64,000 nucleotides of DNA, taken from contig OX337239.1 of the NCBI GenBank assembly GCA_946965045.2, positions 434,001-498,000 of the forward strand, written 5' to 3'. The notes beneath the pieces were generated by a model. That model saw only the letters and a list, made by a program, of their open reading frames with translations, was not told the origin of the DNA and searched no databases. The stretch's first letter is position 1. Each line of letters opens with the position of its first letter. This document shows positions 41,605 through 52,543 of this stretch, piece by piece. The translations under genes and the position numbers were made by a program. The DNA comes from Epithemia pelagica (lineage: Eukaryota; Bacillariophyta; Bacillariophyceae; Surirellales; Surirellaceae).

Positions 41605-42399
41605 ATGATGTTGAACATGAATACTTACTGTTATGAAGTGATGTGGACCCTTTTCATGCTCCTTCAGGAGCTGATGAAATGGGCTGAGTTCTGTGCTCCG
41701 TATGTGTTGTTGAGTCTTTTTGTCTTCTTCGTTTACACCTTGAATGCGTGCGATTTGCTCATCAAGAAGTTGCTTCGCGCCGACAAGAAACATCGGCACG
41801 AAAAGGCGTTCCTTCGGCAAGAAAAAGCTCAGCTTCAACAACAGCTGGCCATTGCTGAAGCAAAGCTTGCTGAGAAGCACTGCGACTGCGAGCAGAATCG
41901 TCGTGACGAGGATGGAGAGCAGAATCGTCGTCACGAAGATGGAGAGATGGAGATTCGCGATCGCGAGGAGGCGGTCGACGTCGACACTGTTGCTGTTCTG
42001 CCTTGCGAGTTCGACGCTGACTTGGACTTCCCTCCTCTCGCACTCGCAGACGATCTCGAGGACAACGAGGAGACCCCTCTGGTTCCAGTCGACCGTCCTG
42101 AGCCTGAACCCGCGCTCATCCCCGACGACGACGACGACGAGATCACTTTGGGGCACGACTCACCCCCTCGAAATTACACCCCTTCTTCCATGGTCGCCAC
42201 CCCTCCTTCCCCCACCCCCACCCAAGAAAATACCTCGCCTCACATGGATGAGAATGCCCCCGAGAGTTCCTCCGGCCCCGAGGACTCCCCGCGTTTGGGC
42301 AGCATCCTTACTGTTGCCTACTCCCAAAAGGCACGCCGAATGGTGCACGTTCGACGATCCGCTCGTCTTTTGTCCGCGGGTACGGGTACAGAAAAATAA
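41605..42399 (+). CDS. Single-pass membrane protein with coiled coil and acidic tail
   Basis: 264 residues from ATG 41605. Residues 15-55 are hydrophobic (WTLFMLLQELMKWAEFCAPY, then VLLSLFVFFVYTLNACDLLI) and probably span a membrane. A basic, glutamine-rich coiled coil follows (RHEKAFLRQEKAQLQQQLAI). The rest is acidic and proline-rich, with the motif NRR(D/H)EDGE repeated twice by a short tandem duplication. It ends with a basic RRMVHVRRSARLL stretch. The function is unknown. The clean hydrophobic-coil-acidic order supports a genuine gene. Confidence 0.6.
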   Translation: MMLNMNTYCYEVMWTLFMLLQELMKWAEFCAPYVLLSLFVFFVYTLNACDLLIKKLLRADKKHRHEKAFLRQEKAQLQQQLAIAEAKLAEKHCDCEQNRRDEDGEQNRRHEDGEMEIRDREEAVDVDTVAVLPCEFDADLDFPPLALADDLEDNEETPLVPVDRPEPEPALIPDDDDDEITLGHDSPPRNYTPSSMVATPPSPTPTQENTSPHMDENAPESSSGPEDSPRLGSILTVAYSQKARRMVHVRRSARLLSAGTGTEK

Positions 42400-42591
42400 C
42401 TTGTCGGTTGCCAATGGTACGTGCGCACGGTCGTGTCGGTAATGAATCGTTTTCCTACTCATCCTACTCACTCTACCCCTTCTTCTGTTTCTAACGACAT
42501 TGTTAAATTCTACTCCTACATCAGCTGAGTCTAGCTAGAGACCTTGTCGGAGATCGGAGACGTCCTTGTTGGTGTGTCGGTTGTCGGTGTT

Positions 42592-42985
42592 ATCACAAAA
42601 CCCTGGTGGCACGAGGACTCTGTCCTTGTGTCATCAGGTATGGCATGGAGACTTCGGTCTCTGTGCCATCACAAAACCCTGGTGGCACGAGGACTTTGTC
42701 CTTGTGTCACCAGGTATGGCATGGAGACTTCGGTCTCTGTGCCATTCCGGAAGAGTGCCATAGTTGTCCCTGGAGAATCCATTGATTCCTCTGGGCTTCC
42801 AAAATTTCACAAAACCTTGGTGGCACGAGGACTTTGTCCTTGTGTCACCATATGCCATCACAAAACCCTGGTGGTACGAGGACTTTGTCCTTGTGTCATC
42901 AGGTATGGCATGGAGACTTTGGTCTCTGTGCCATTGGGGAAGAGTGCCATAGTTGCCCCTGGAGAATCCATTGATTCCTCCGCTT
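42592..42985 (+). repeat. Tandem array of hairpin-forming units
   Basis: Units of 76 bp (42592-42667, 42668-42743), a partial unit (about 42806-42856) and a further unit (42857-42932) are followed in two places by a shared tail (about 42745-42790 and 42935-42978). Each unit holds hairpin 1, CCTGGTGGCACGAGGAC around a three-base loop with GTCCTTGTGTCACCAGG, and hairpin 2, ATGGCATGGAGAC-TTCG-GTCTCTGTGCCAT. The tail gives CTGGAGAATC-CATT-GATTCCTCTG. No coding frame explains the conservation. Confidence 0.88.
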
Positions 42986-43217
42986 CCCTACAATACCCGC
43001 TGTATTTGTGGCCGCGTTGACGACGCTAGCGGGCTTGCGGGAGAGATACCAATCTCCTTACCAAGAGCCACATAAAAAATGTTACACACAACAGGACTTG
43101 CGCCGACACAGTACAAGTGATACCGACCCGCCGAAGGTGGAAACTTGGCACCTGGTGCGGAACTGACAAAGTCCCTCCAAATGGTTTCTTCCACAACTGC
43201 TGCTGTCGCTGGAGTTG

Positions 43218-44670
43218 TCAAGGGCGGCGTGGGTTCGACCGACAGGTGAACGGCCGACTACCGCCGCAAGCTGCTGCTGCTGCGATGTGGTCGAGGCGGG
43301 AGGTCGTTTGCCGAACATAAAATTGGGCTTGGTTGAGGACAGAAGGGATTATGACATTGTAATATTCGGCCGCTGTATTGTCCAAGACACGGTGAGAGTC
43401 CTCGCACAAGCCATGAAAGTGATGGAGGGGTGATTTTTCTTCTTCCTTGTCGTTGATGTGGTTGTTTTCTGTCGAAAGACTGGAGCGTCGTTTGCGTTGC
43501 GAGACACGTTCGCCAACCGAGGCGGGATCCATAGGTGGATGCAGTGGAGGAGTAGGAGGAGGACACCACCCACGACGACGAGGACTTGCTCCTCTTGGTT
43601 CGTTGGGCAGTCTTGGTAGGAGCCACCACCGAAATCGCATTGACAATTCCTCTTGGAGTTGGGTTGGATTCGTCGAAGCAAGCAGTGTATCGCTGGCCGA
43701 TCGCCCGGCCACCAAAACACAACATCCTTGATCTACCGTGGGTTTGACAAAGGCGGTTCAGGTCCCGGATTAGAGCAACCGGAGCGCCACGTGGGATCCA
43801 ATTTTGGTGGCATGTGACCGAGTTGAACCACTTTGAACACACCGGGCAGAATGGATTTGGTGGGCGGGCCACGTCTCTTGAATGGTTTGTCGTACAATGG
43901 AATTGACACCATTGCAACCCACAATCAAATCATACGACGACGACGACGACGAGTCTGGCGTTTCATGATTGCTGCTACTGGTTGTTGTTCTCGTCGTCAA
44001 GATCCGACCCTGCCGCAGATCCACACGGGTCACTTTGGTATCGTACTGAATCGACACTCTTGGTGGTTGTTGTTGTTCGTCCTTCCAACGGTGTTCCAAT
44101 TCCTCCAACAAGACACGACACAAATCACTTTGGTACAAGAGCATGGACGGTTCGGCGGCTGTCTCATTATTTGTGGCTGTGGTTGTTGTTGTTGATTTTG
44201 TCTTTTGGCCATCGCGCAATCGCAACCGAAACGGTCCGACATGAAGATGAAATCGTTCACTGGCAAAGCCAACCTTTTGCACCGCCTTCCACAAGGATGA
44301 TTCTTGATTGTCGTCATCTTGGTCGACGGATTGAATCACCGTTCGTCCTCGCATAAGGCATAGGCTCGAGATCTTTGGATATACTTGCTCCTGAGGTCGT
44401 GATCGCGATTCAAACAAGGATATATGGGCTCCATTCGATACCAATTTGTGGGCCAATAACAGCCCCGAAGGACCTCCACCCACAATGGCCACCGTCAATC
44501 CATTCAAGGCAGTGTTTTCGTTGTTCGACAAGGTGGTGGTTGGTTTTGTCGAGAAAAGGGAAATGCTGTTCCTAAACCTGGTATTCGAAAACAAATCTCT
44601 GGGAGGCACAAAACACCCCAAACAAGCATGAAAGAATCAAAACAAGGCGAACGGAAAGGTAGAATGTCAT
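43218..44670 (-). pseudogene. FAD-dependent monooxygenase, multiply frameshifted
   Basis: The best block (44621-43850) has the Rossmann dinucleotide motif VAIVGGGPSGLLLAHKL, the glutamate-bearing strand ending LFESR, a mid motif LLYQSDLCRVLLEEL and YDLIVGCNGVNSIVRQ. These are diagnostic of aromatic-ring or kynurenine-type FAD monooxygenases. An apparent signal peptide (ATG 44670, MTFYLSVRLVLILSCLFG) is in another frame. The continuation (LPGVFKVVQLGHMPPKLDPT, then PVALIRDLN, then VLVAGRSASDTLL-like sequence) uses all three frames. At least three frameshifts therefore separate conserved parts. The C-terminal substrate domain is barely recognisable. A functional product is unlikely as read. Confidence 0.7.
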
Positions 44671-45347
44671 TGTGATTCGGTTTGTGATGTCCGAAATCTC
44701 TCTCTCAAAAGATTTTTGCAAGTTGACGAGGAGATATCTTTCGTATGGTTGGGGGATTCCCCTCCCCAAAACAAATCAGATTTTTCTCACGCATCTTCAG
44801 GGTCTGAGACTCATGCTGCAATGATTGAATGCACTACTGCCGTCCTTCATTGTGACAAAGGCACTCTCTGGTCGAGCTACGGCAGTGTCATACGCCGCCT
44901 TATTGCTGCTGACCCAATGATGAAACATGACGGTCTGCCACGCGCGCAACGGTATAGTTCGATCGCGCAGGACTCTCGGGGACAGGTCTCGTTTACCATA
45001 CTCCTCAGCTATACAATTATCGATCGCTCTTCTAAAGAAAGATTGCTTGTGGTCCATCGATACAGTACCACCGTTCGAGCGTAACCACGGCCAATTCCAC
45101 AATTCGTTCCATCATCGCTTCATCGTCCATCCTTGTCATTCACCATCTCTCTCATCGACCGAGACTTGGAGGAGATTGGTTCGGTCAAACTCTCCACGTG
45201 AGAACAAAGCGAGAGAGAAGAAACACAAAGGAAGGAACAGACGCAAAGGAGAAACGGGGGAGAGAAGAAGAAGAAGAGTAGTAGCATTCCTCCAGGTTCG
45301 CAAAGCTTGGAGACACACTCGATCCTGTTGGGGCGAACCACCACACC
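44671..45347. other. Divergent upstream region
   Basis: About 680 bases between the monooxygenase pseudogene and the large gene at 45348. No further gene was seen. Purine-rich AGAAGAAGAAG runs lie near 45265. Confidence 0.4.
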
Positions 45348-48300
45348 ATGTCGTCGTCGTCGAGCAGCAATAGTACTATGATCAATCCCTTGCAGGACTT
45401 TGTGGGGGACAGCAGCAGTACGAATGCCGATGTGGCGCAAGAAGAACGAGTGGAAGTGAATCAACGGGCCTTGATTGACAAGATTTTGGCCCGCTATGCC
45501 AGTGCCGGGGCCGTCTATCGCGAATTGTTGCAAAATAGCAACGATGCCGAAGCCACGCGGGCCGAAATTCGATTTTCGACGACCAACAATGGCGTGGTCA
45601 CGCAAGTCTTGTATCGCAACAATGGGTTGGTCTTTGGTCCACAGGATTGGGCCCGATTGCGCAAAATTGCCGAAGGCAATCCCAATCCTTCCAAAGTGGG
45701 AGCCTTTGGTGTCGGTGCCTACACCATGTTTAGCATTGCCGAAGAACCCTGGATCATTAGTGCCGATACGGCTCTCCAATTTGTCTGGAAGGGCGATGCC
45801 CTTTGGACCAAAACGACCAAGCGAACGACCACCACCAAAACGACCACCACCAAAACGACCAACAATAACGACACGACGGAATGGACGACTTTTGTCTTGC
45901 CCAGTCGCGATCCCTATCCCTTGCCCAATTGGACCGACTTTGGACAATTTTTGGCCGCCTCCCTCACCTTTACCAATTCGCTGTGTGCCGTATCCGTCTA
46001 CGTCAATGACGAGGCCGTCTTGAGCATTTCCAAACGACAAGTGCAACCCCCTCGACCCCTCCAAGTCGTGGAAACTACTCCCACTACTACGAACAATAGC
46101 AATCCAAACAACAACACGAATGGGTCGACGGCCCAGAATACTACGACAACAACCACAACGACGACGACCAAAAAATGGACGAGTTGGTTTTCCCTCGACG
46201 GTAGTAGCACCACAAACAATAGTACTACTACAAACAGCAACCAACAAAACAACAACAAGAACAACAAGGTGACGATTCAAACGTCGTCGCCGCGCAACTT
46301 GTTTCAATTGGAATCCTTGCCCAGTACGGGAGATCCGGCCATTCTGGAATCTGTCTACGAAATTCAAGTCGCCGTGTATCACAACAAGAAGAACAAGAAC
46401 CAATCTGGGACGACAAGTGGCACTTCTTCGTTGACCGATACAGGGAACCAGGCATTGCAACAATCACAACCGAAACAAAAAGATGATGATGTCGCCACGA
46501 TTCGAGCTCGCTATGTCACGGCACAAGCCAAGGTGCAATTGCCACCCGACATGGTGAAGCGCATGCATCGAGTCACCAAAAAGAATCCACCCGCCACGGT
46601 ACCCTTGCAAATTTATTTGGATGCGCCTGCCGAATTGTCGTCGTCTGGTAGTAGTAGTACGAAACACCGAAAGAACAAAAAGAAGAAAAAAAAGAATTCT
46701 CCCGCCCATGCCATTGCCCAATCCTTTGTGCCGGTGCAGGGTCGCATTTTTATTGGCTTTCGAACCAGTCAAACGACGGGTGTGGCCGCCCATGTCGCCG
46801 CTCCCTTTTTGCCCACGGTGGAACGAGAAGCCATGGATTTGCAAGATGCCACACTCCGCATTTACAATGTGGAATTGTTACACTTGACCGGCATGGTCTT
46901 GCGACTCGTCCTGCAACATGCCTTTTGTCGATTGGCCGTCGAGTATCGCACGTTTCAATTGCAACAACAACAAAAGACCTTGACGGACGGCACTTCCACC
47001 GCTCTAGAAGAAGAGCAAGATTCTGATGATGAGGAGGAGGATTCTGAAGACGAAACGGAACAGGTACCTTCCTCCAGTAGCAATGACGACGACGACAAGG
47101 ACGAAGATGCCAGCATTGCCACCAGTACGACCACCAATACGAACAGTGGATTCATGGGCTTTGCCCGTTTCATGGCTCGTGGCATGCGGCACAAGATTCA
47201 ATCCGTCGTGACGACCATTTCCGATGAAGTTTCGACCAAAACCGGTCTCTCGACGACGTCTTTGTCGCAACAACGCCGTCGCGGCATTGATTATGCCGCC
47301 TTGGTGGGTGTGGCCCCCGATCCTCGTCCCCTCAATCGCTTTGAAGTCCATGCCATTTATTGGATGCAAGCCCTGTGTCCGACTCCGTCCACTCCTGATC
47401 CTACGGTGGGGACCATGTTAGCCCAAGGCTTTGGACGAGCCTTGCCCACCACACCGGCACCCTGTTGGACCTCCCAAGCCGTGGTACCCGCCCAACAGGC
47501 CCGGTTGCCGGCGCATGGTATGGAAGCCTTTTGTCGTTCCCTGTCCCCCGTGGCCAGCAGTTCCACGACAATGACAACGACGACGACCACCACTCGTGCC
47601 ACAAAGGCTTCTCCTCCCGCAGTCGTTCGTCATGTCGTTTGGCAATCCTCCTTGGAATATCATGCCGTCATTGCGTCCCAATGTCGACCGTTGGAATTGG
47701 AACGTGATTTGTTACCCTATTTTCAATCCACCATTTTGACCCAAGCCATGGCCATTCGATTGGTCCAATGGTGGAAACCCTACAGTCGCATCTTGGCCCA
47801 TCAACTCGCGCAACGACAACCACATGCAAACGACTGGATTGCCCAACAAGTCCAGACCCAGGGATTGGCACTCAAGGATTCCATCCGCTTTACGGCCCAA
47901 CTCCAAGACACGGGCGACGACGACGAACAAGAAGACGACTGGAATGCTCCCGTATCGACTGGTTCCAGTGCGGGTCCCGTCATGGCCCTGCAAACCTACT
48001 TGTTTTATTTGGACAAGGAATCGCCGTTGGGTAAACATCAAACTCAACAAGCCCTTGTGTTACGGCAGCAACAGAAACAAGAACGACAACGAACGCAACG
48101 AATGCTGGCCAAACAACGAGAACAACAGCAACAGCAACAAGCTTCCGTGAAATCACCAGCAGGCGAAACGTCGACGAACCAGTCTCTTGCCGCCGGTACA
48201 CCAACCACATCTAGCAGTACTACGAATGGACGACGACAAGAGACCGAAGAAGAAGAATCTCTTTCCTCCTTGTTGCTACCACTTCCGGAAACGGTTTTGC

Positions 48301-51300
48301 CCACACGCTTACAGGAATTGTTGGGAGATACCACCTTGTCCGATGCGTGTATTTCCAATATTTGGTTTCAACCCTTTCCCATGGTGTTGTGGGTCGAGTT
48401 CATGGCCCATCATTCCATTTTGACTCATGGCTTGGCCAAGGATTCACCCCGTCGTTTGGCGGTCCTCTCCCTCTTGCATCAAGAATACAAGGACCGAGGA
48501 AGCAAGTTTCGAACCAGTCAGAACCAACAGCAACACGAGTTTACGACGCTCTGTCGCAACCTGCTCTACAACACCAAATGCATCCCCTACGATGCTCCCG
48601 AACCAAAACAACAACAACAAGACTCTCATACAAACCAAAATGGCACCAATCTGTCCCCAACCAAGGCATTGGTCGATGTTCCCTCGGCCTTGTATTTGTA
48701 CTCGGCCGAATTGCAAGCCTTTGAAGGCGTGGCCGGTGGATCGTCCTTTCACAAGGTGTCGAAACAAGTTCAAGAGGCGGGTGTGACCGAAGACTTTTTG
48801 TTGGCCCTAGGTGTACGCAAATCCGTGTCGATTGACTTTTTGTTTCAAAATTTGGATTCCCTTCAATGGAATCATGATCCACGACCGTTGATTGAATACC
48901 TCAAAACGGCAACCTTGACCAATGACGATTGGGCCAAATTGTCGCAAACGCAATACCTACCCGCAGAAGAAGATCTGGTGGCGGAAGGCTCAACGACAAA
49001 ACAAGAGAATGCGAGCGACAAGGCTGCTGCCCTGGTCTCAACCAAGAATTATGCACCTTCGGAATTGTATTTACCAAACGTGGAACTGCGCATCTTTCCC
49101 TTTTTAAAAATTCTCAAATGGCCCACGGAAACCGAATTGTCGGAGCGATCCGAAAATGGTCGCTTCTTGGTTCGTTTGGGAATGAAGGTCATGCCACCGT
49201 TGCAACAAGTGTTGCAGTATTTGAGTCAACCCACCTTGGATCCGGAAAAACGAGTCCAAGCGCTGGACTATGTAGCAAATCATTTAAGTCCCTCAGCACC
49301 CTATCATGCCGAATACAATCGCATGTCCAACATGACTCGGAAACGATACCGATTTTTGCCCTGTACTGCGATTGATCCTTTGGCCGCCGCCGATACGATT
49401 GATGCAACGGCATCGAACAATAAGGGCGGCTCGAAATCATCCTCTGAACCTCTCTTGCTGTCGCCTCCCTTGTGCTTTTCTGATGCGCAATGCGCTGTTA
49501 TGGGATTTCCAGTGCTGATCATTGACAATGCCAAGAAAGTGTTGGGCGATCGACGTGATTTCTACGCCAGTGTCTTTCAATGTCCCCATCAACCAGAGCC
49601 CACGGTATTGGTGAATCAACTTCTCAACCTTGTGAGTGCGGCGAAACGAAAACAACAATCGTTGAAACGCAAGGACGAGGAAGCCATTACGACGTTGAAT
49701 ACCATCATTTTGAGTGTCTTTGCGTCCGTCTTTAACTACTTGTCCCATCGCAGTTCCGACATTTCTCCTACCTTGTTGGGATCCTTGCGCACCGAAAGTT
49801 TTATTCCCTGCTTGAAGGAAGATATAAACACAGTGGAATGGTTCCGTGTCGATCAGGTCTTTTTCCTTCGACGTGAATCAGGAAAGGGAGGGCCGTCCAC
49901 AAGCAACACTAAGGACTCGTTGACGGAAGAATTGTTTCAAGTGGTGGAATTCAGTCCATTCTTGGCAGCGGCGGGTGTCAAGCAAGATGCCACCACCAAA
50001 GAATTGTTCCAGCGACTCTTGGATGATCCTATTGCCGTTATGCAGGCTCTAGGAACAAATGAGAAGAAATACCGAGCCCTGTTGCGCCGAATTGCTGCGG
50101 ATCCTCCCTTTTCGGTTGTGAACGACAAGATTCGCAACACACCGTTCTTGCTCGCTTACAGCCTCAACTATGATACCTCTTCGAAAAAGGATGGAGATGA
50201 TGATGATACAAACAAAGCGGCGGATTCAGCAACCTTTGACTTGGTTGCCGCGCGTGACATTTACATTATTGATAATTCCTTCTTTGGACGAATGTTCAAA
50301 GTGTATCGCGCACCACCGGAAACCGACTTGGAGGACTTCTATGCCATGATTGGGTCCCAGTACATTTCCAAATCTGTGGAACGGAGATTCGAAGTCGTTG
50401 GCAAACCTATGCAACATACTCCCCTGACTCGCGCCCTACAAGAACGAGTCAAGGAACGAGCTCCCTTGTTGGTGTCACCCCATGTGACAACGCGTCCCTT
50501 GGTGAACAACGCGGCATCCTTATTGGATCCGAAACGCCTCGAGTTTTATCAAGCCACGACATTGTTGGCCGTATATTCCCTCCGAGGGATTACCCGTCGA
50601 TCCAAAACCACGTGCTTTTCTCGTCGGAGTGCCGGTATCCTTGCGGGCCAAGGCCAACGCAACTCGATTTATGTCGTGGATGATTTTGACTGGTTTGATG
50701 TGGGCTACGCTTTGGGTGATTTGATTTTGAAGCGGTGTCAGTTGGAAGATGCCTTTTTCATCAGTTCTTTGTTGGATGCACCCTTGGAGCAATTGCGAGC
50801 TCGTGGATTCCCAGTCGATCGTATTCTCCAGCCGGTTGTGGTGGTCCCACCACCAGCATCTCCCAAACCGGAACCACCCAAGCCGCCTCCGGCAAAACCA
50901 GTTGCCACTGGCGTCCGGCAACCGGATGGATCACCCATGGTATGGAACCCTGATGGTACCATTGCGACTGACATTCCTCCACGTACAGATTCTTCGGCTG
51001 CCAGCAACAAGGCAGCACCCGATGCGAATACCGCCGCCGCACCTATGAAACCCAACGCAGAACCCAGCAAGGGATCCACCTCTTCCCAACCTCCATCCGA
51101 TACTGCAGGCATGGAAGAAATATTGACCCAAATGTTCCCGGATGCAGATTCGGAGTTCATCAAGGGAGCGTTGGGTCCCAATCCAGATTTGGAAAGTGTC
51201 CGATCCTTGGCCGAAGCCATGGCGGCTGGCAAGTATCCCAAAAAGTTGGACGACGACGCTGATTTGTCGACCAGTGCATCCATGGACGACACAGCATCCA

Positions 51301-52277
51301 TCCAAACAGAAGCAACGTCGTCCTTCGAGGATGGTACCGAAAAGAAGAAACGAGGACGGTTGCGCAAAAAGCTGGGACGAGCATTGGGCTTTGGTGGTGG
51401 TTCCAAAGCCTCACCACCTACGGAAAGCAGTGCGCCTTCTCCACCACCACCTCCGCCACCCACGGTTCCTCCACCACAACCACCTGCTGGTGGAGCCGCC
51501 GGAGTCATGGGCGGATTGGGTGGCATGATGGGATCGGGAGGAGGACCGAGTGCTGGTTCCACCAACACTTCTGCGGGTCCGGGCGAAACAACCTTTCGTG
51601 GTCCCTCCATGGCCACGCGACACGAAGAACGCGGTCCTGTGACACCGGCCGAAGATATTCATTCGCAACAAAATTTGGAACGCATGTTGGAGCAAACCGT
51701 TGGCAATACGACCAATGTGAATCGAAATGGGATTCAATCGCCCGAGACTTTGCTCACGTCCATTCCTGAAGGTTCCGGTCGCCACGACGAAACCGAAGTG
51801 ATTGACGGTCAGTCTCTCAAACCTTTCCCGGGCCCCCGTGGAACGGGCAAGGCACGAAATGGAATCCGCGTCTTTGCCTCGACGCGAGAACCATCGTCCG
51901 AGCTGCTCTTGCAAAATGACCAGGTTTTGGAAAGCTTTGCCTTGGTGTTGGAGAATTTGGCCAAGGTGTTTGGTGTACGGTTGGAGTCCATGGCGATTTT
52001 CAATGAACCCGGTGGACGATCGATTGCCTTTAACAGCAATCGGTCACTGCACTTCAATTTGCGGTTCTATCATTCCCTCCACTTTTTGCCCGGCCAAGCC
52101 TTTAGTCGGGAATGCTACAGTTTCTGGTACATCACCATGGCCCATGAACTCAGTCACAACTTGGTGAGTGGCCACAACAAGGAGCATGGCTATTATACGG
52201 AAAGCTTTGCCACACACTACCTCCCCCGGTTGGTGGATCTGTTGGCCAACCTAAGTAATAGGAGTACGAATCTGTAA
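45348..52277 (+). CDS. Giant GHKL-ATPase-like (DUF3684/sacsin-type) protein with C-terminal HExxH
   Basis: One uninterrupted frame of 2,309 codons. Residues 35-130 carry the GHKL ATP-binding fold: VYRELLQNSNDAEA (N box, 57-70), LYRNNGLVF in place of D-x-G, and KVGAFGVGAYTMFSI (G2). They match the eukaryotic DUF3684 family known from fungi. Family knowledge: GHKL domains of this class resemble those of sacsin and Hsp90. The middle is interspersed with Thr/Asn/Gln-rich insertions and charged coils. Residues about 1820-2100 are proline- and glycine-rich with a UBA-like helix (MEEILTQMFPDADSEFIKGAL). The C-terminus has HELSHNLVSGH (2266-2276), an HExxH-x5-H zinc-peptidase-like site. A chaperone or quality-control role is inference. 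Confidence 0.85.
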   Translation: MSSSSSSNSTMINPLQDFVGDSSSTNADVAQEERVEVNQRALIDKILARYASAGAVYRELLQNSNDAEATRAEIRFSTTNNGVVTQVLYRNNGLVFGPQDWARLRKIAEGNPNPSKVGAFGVGAYTMFSIAEEPWIISADTALQFVWKGDALWTKTTKRTTTTKTTTTKTTNNNDTTEWTTFVLPSRDPYPLPNWTDFGQFLAASLTFTNSLCAVSVYVNDEAVLSISKRQVQPPRPLQVVETTPTTTNNSNPNNNTNGSTAQNTTTTTTTTTTKKWTSWFSLDGSSTTNNSTTTNSNQQNNNKNNKVTIQTSSPRNLFQLESLPSTGDPAILESVYEIQVAVYHNKKNKNQSGTTSGTSSLTDTGNQALQQSQPKQKDDDVATIRARYVTAQAKVQLPPDMVKRMHRVTKKNPPATVPLQIYLDAPAELSSSGSSSTKHRKNKKKKKKNSPAHAIAQSFVPVQGRIFIGFRTSQTTGVAAHVAAPFLPTVEREAMDLQDATLRIYNVELLHLTGMVLRLVLQHAFCRLAVEYRTFQLQQQQKTLTDGTSTALEEEQDSDDEEEDSEDETEQVPSSSSNDDDDKDEDASIATSTTTNTNSGFMGFARFMARGMRHKIQSVVTTISDEVSTKTGLSTTSLSQQRRRGIDYAALVGVAPDPRPLNRFEVHAIYWMQALCPTPSTPDPTVGTMLAQGFGRALPTTPAPCWTSQAVVPAQQARLPAHGMEAFCRSLSPVASSSTTMTTTTTTTRATKASPPAVVRHVVWQSSLEYHAVIASQCRPLELERDLLPYFQSTILTQAMAIRLVQWWKPYSRILAHQLAQRQPHANDWIAQQVQTQGLALKDSIRFTAQLQDTGDDDEQEDDWNAPVSTGSSAGPVMALQTYLFYLDKESPLGKHQTQQALVLRQQQKQERQRTQRMLAKQREQQQQQQASVKSPAGETSTNQSLAAGTPTTSSSTTNGRRQETEEEESLSSLLLPLPETVLPTRLQELLGDTTLSDACISNIWFQPFPMVLWVEFMAHHSILTHGLAKDSPRRLAVLSLLHQEYKDRGSKFRTSQNQQQHEFTTLCRNLLYNTKCIPYDAPEPKQQQQDSHTNQNGTNLSPTKALVDVPSALYLYSAELQAFEGVAGGSSFHKVSKQVQEAGVTEDFLLALGVRKSVSIDFLFQNLDSLQWNHDPRPLIEYLKTATLTNDDWAKLSQTQYLPAEEDLVAEGSTTKQENASDKAAALVSTKNYAPSELYLPNVELRIFPFLKILKWPTETELSERSENGRFLVRLGMKVMPPLQQVLQYLSQPTLDPEKRVQALDYVANHLSPSAPYHAEYNRMSNMTRKRYRFLPCTAIDPLAAADTIDATASNNKGGSKSSSEPLLLSPPLCFSDAQCAVMGFPVLIIDNAKKVLGDRRDFYASVFQCPHQPEPTVLVNQLLNLVSAAKRKQQSLKRKDEEAITTLNTIILSVFASVFNYLSHRSSDISPTLLGSLRTESFIPCLKEDINTVEWFRVDQVFFLRRESGKGGPSTSNTKDSLTEELFQVVEFSPFLAAAGVKQDATTKELFQRLLDDPIAVMQALGTNEKKYRALLRRIAADPPFSVVNDKIRNTPFLLAYSLNYDTSSKKDGDDDDTNKAADSATFDLVAARDIYIIDNSFFGRMFKVYRAPPETDLEDFYAMIGSQYISKSVERRFEVVGKPMQHTPLTRALQERVKERAPLLVSPHVTTRPLVNNAASLLDPKRLEFYQATTLLAVYSLRGITRRSKTTCFSRRSAGILAGQGQRNSIYVVDDFDWFDVGYALGDLILKRCQLEDAFFISSLLDAPLEQLRARGFPVDRILQPVVVVPPPASPKPEPPKPPPAKPVATGVRQPDGSPMVWNPDGTIATDIPPRTDSSAASNKAAPDANTAAAPMKPNAEPSKGSTSSQPPSDTAGMEEILTQMFPDADSEFIKGALGPNPDLESVRSLAEAMAAGKYPKKLDDDADLSTSASMDDTASIQTEATSSFEDGTEKKKRGRLRKKLGRALGFGGGSKASPPTESSAPSPPPPPPPTVPPPQPPAGGAAGVMGGLGGMMGSGGGPSAGSTNTSAGPGETTFRGPSMATRHEERGPVTPAEDIHSQQNLERMLEQTVGNTTNVNRNGIQSPETLLTSIPEGSGRHDETEVIDGQSLKPFPGPRGTGKARNGIRVFASTREPSSELLLQNDQVLESFALVLENLAKVFGVRLESMAIFNEPGGRSIAFNSNRSLHFNLRFYHSLHFLPGQAFSRECYSFWYITMAHELSHNLVSGHNKEHGYYTESFATHYLPRLVDLLANLSNRSTNL

Positions 52278-52543
52278 AATAAAGAATACCCCTAGGTAGG
52301 AGTTTGATATTATGCTACTCCTACACTCCTAAGAGTGGGGATGCTCATAATATGAAGAAGTGAAAGCCCCCTGAACAGCAACAGTGATCTGAAGTCTGAA
52401 GACAGCTGAAGACCGACGTAGAAACCGGGACTGCGGTCGCATTCTCACAACACCTTAGTCGCGGCCGGAAATACGAGCAGATCGGCTGACCTGCTTGATT
52501 TGGCCATTGTTGGCCTGCACTGTGTGCTGGATTCTCCCCAAGT
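52278..52543. other. Intergenic region
   Basis: About 270 bases after the giant gene, with GTAGGAGT and ACTCCTAC short inverted pieces near 52295 and 52318 that could form a terminator-like hairpin in a transcript. This is weak. Confidence 0.3.

Noticed and set aside
41293-42156. 287-codon reverse-strand frame opposite the membrane/coiled-coil gene
   Set aside because: The forward frame has an ordered membrane-coil-acidic layout; the reverse is its mirror.
42592-42985. CRISPR array
   Set aside because: The units are tandem, of unequal spacing, contain internal hairpins and lack unique spacers; the genome is eukaryotic.
45120-46463. 447-codon reverse-strand frame
   Set aside because: It is antisense to the conserved GHKL region of the giant gene and consists of mirrored low-complexity sequence; no domain was seen.
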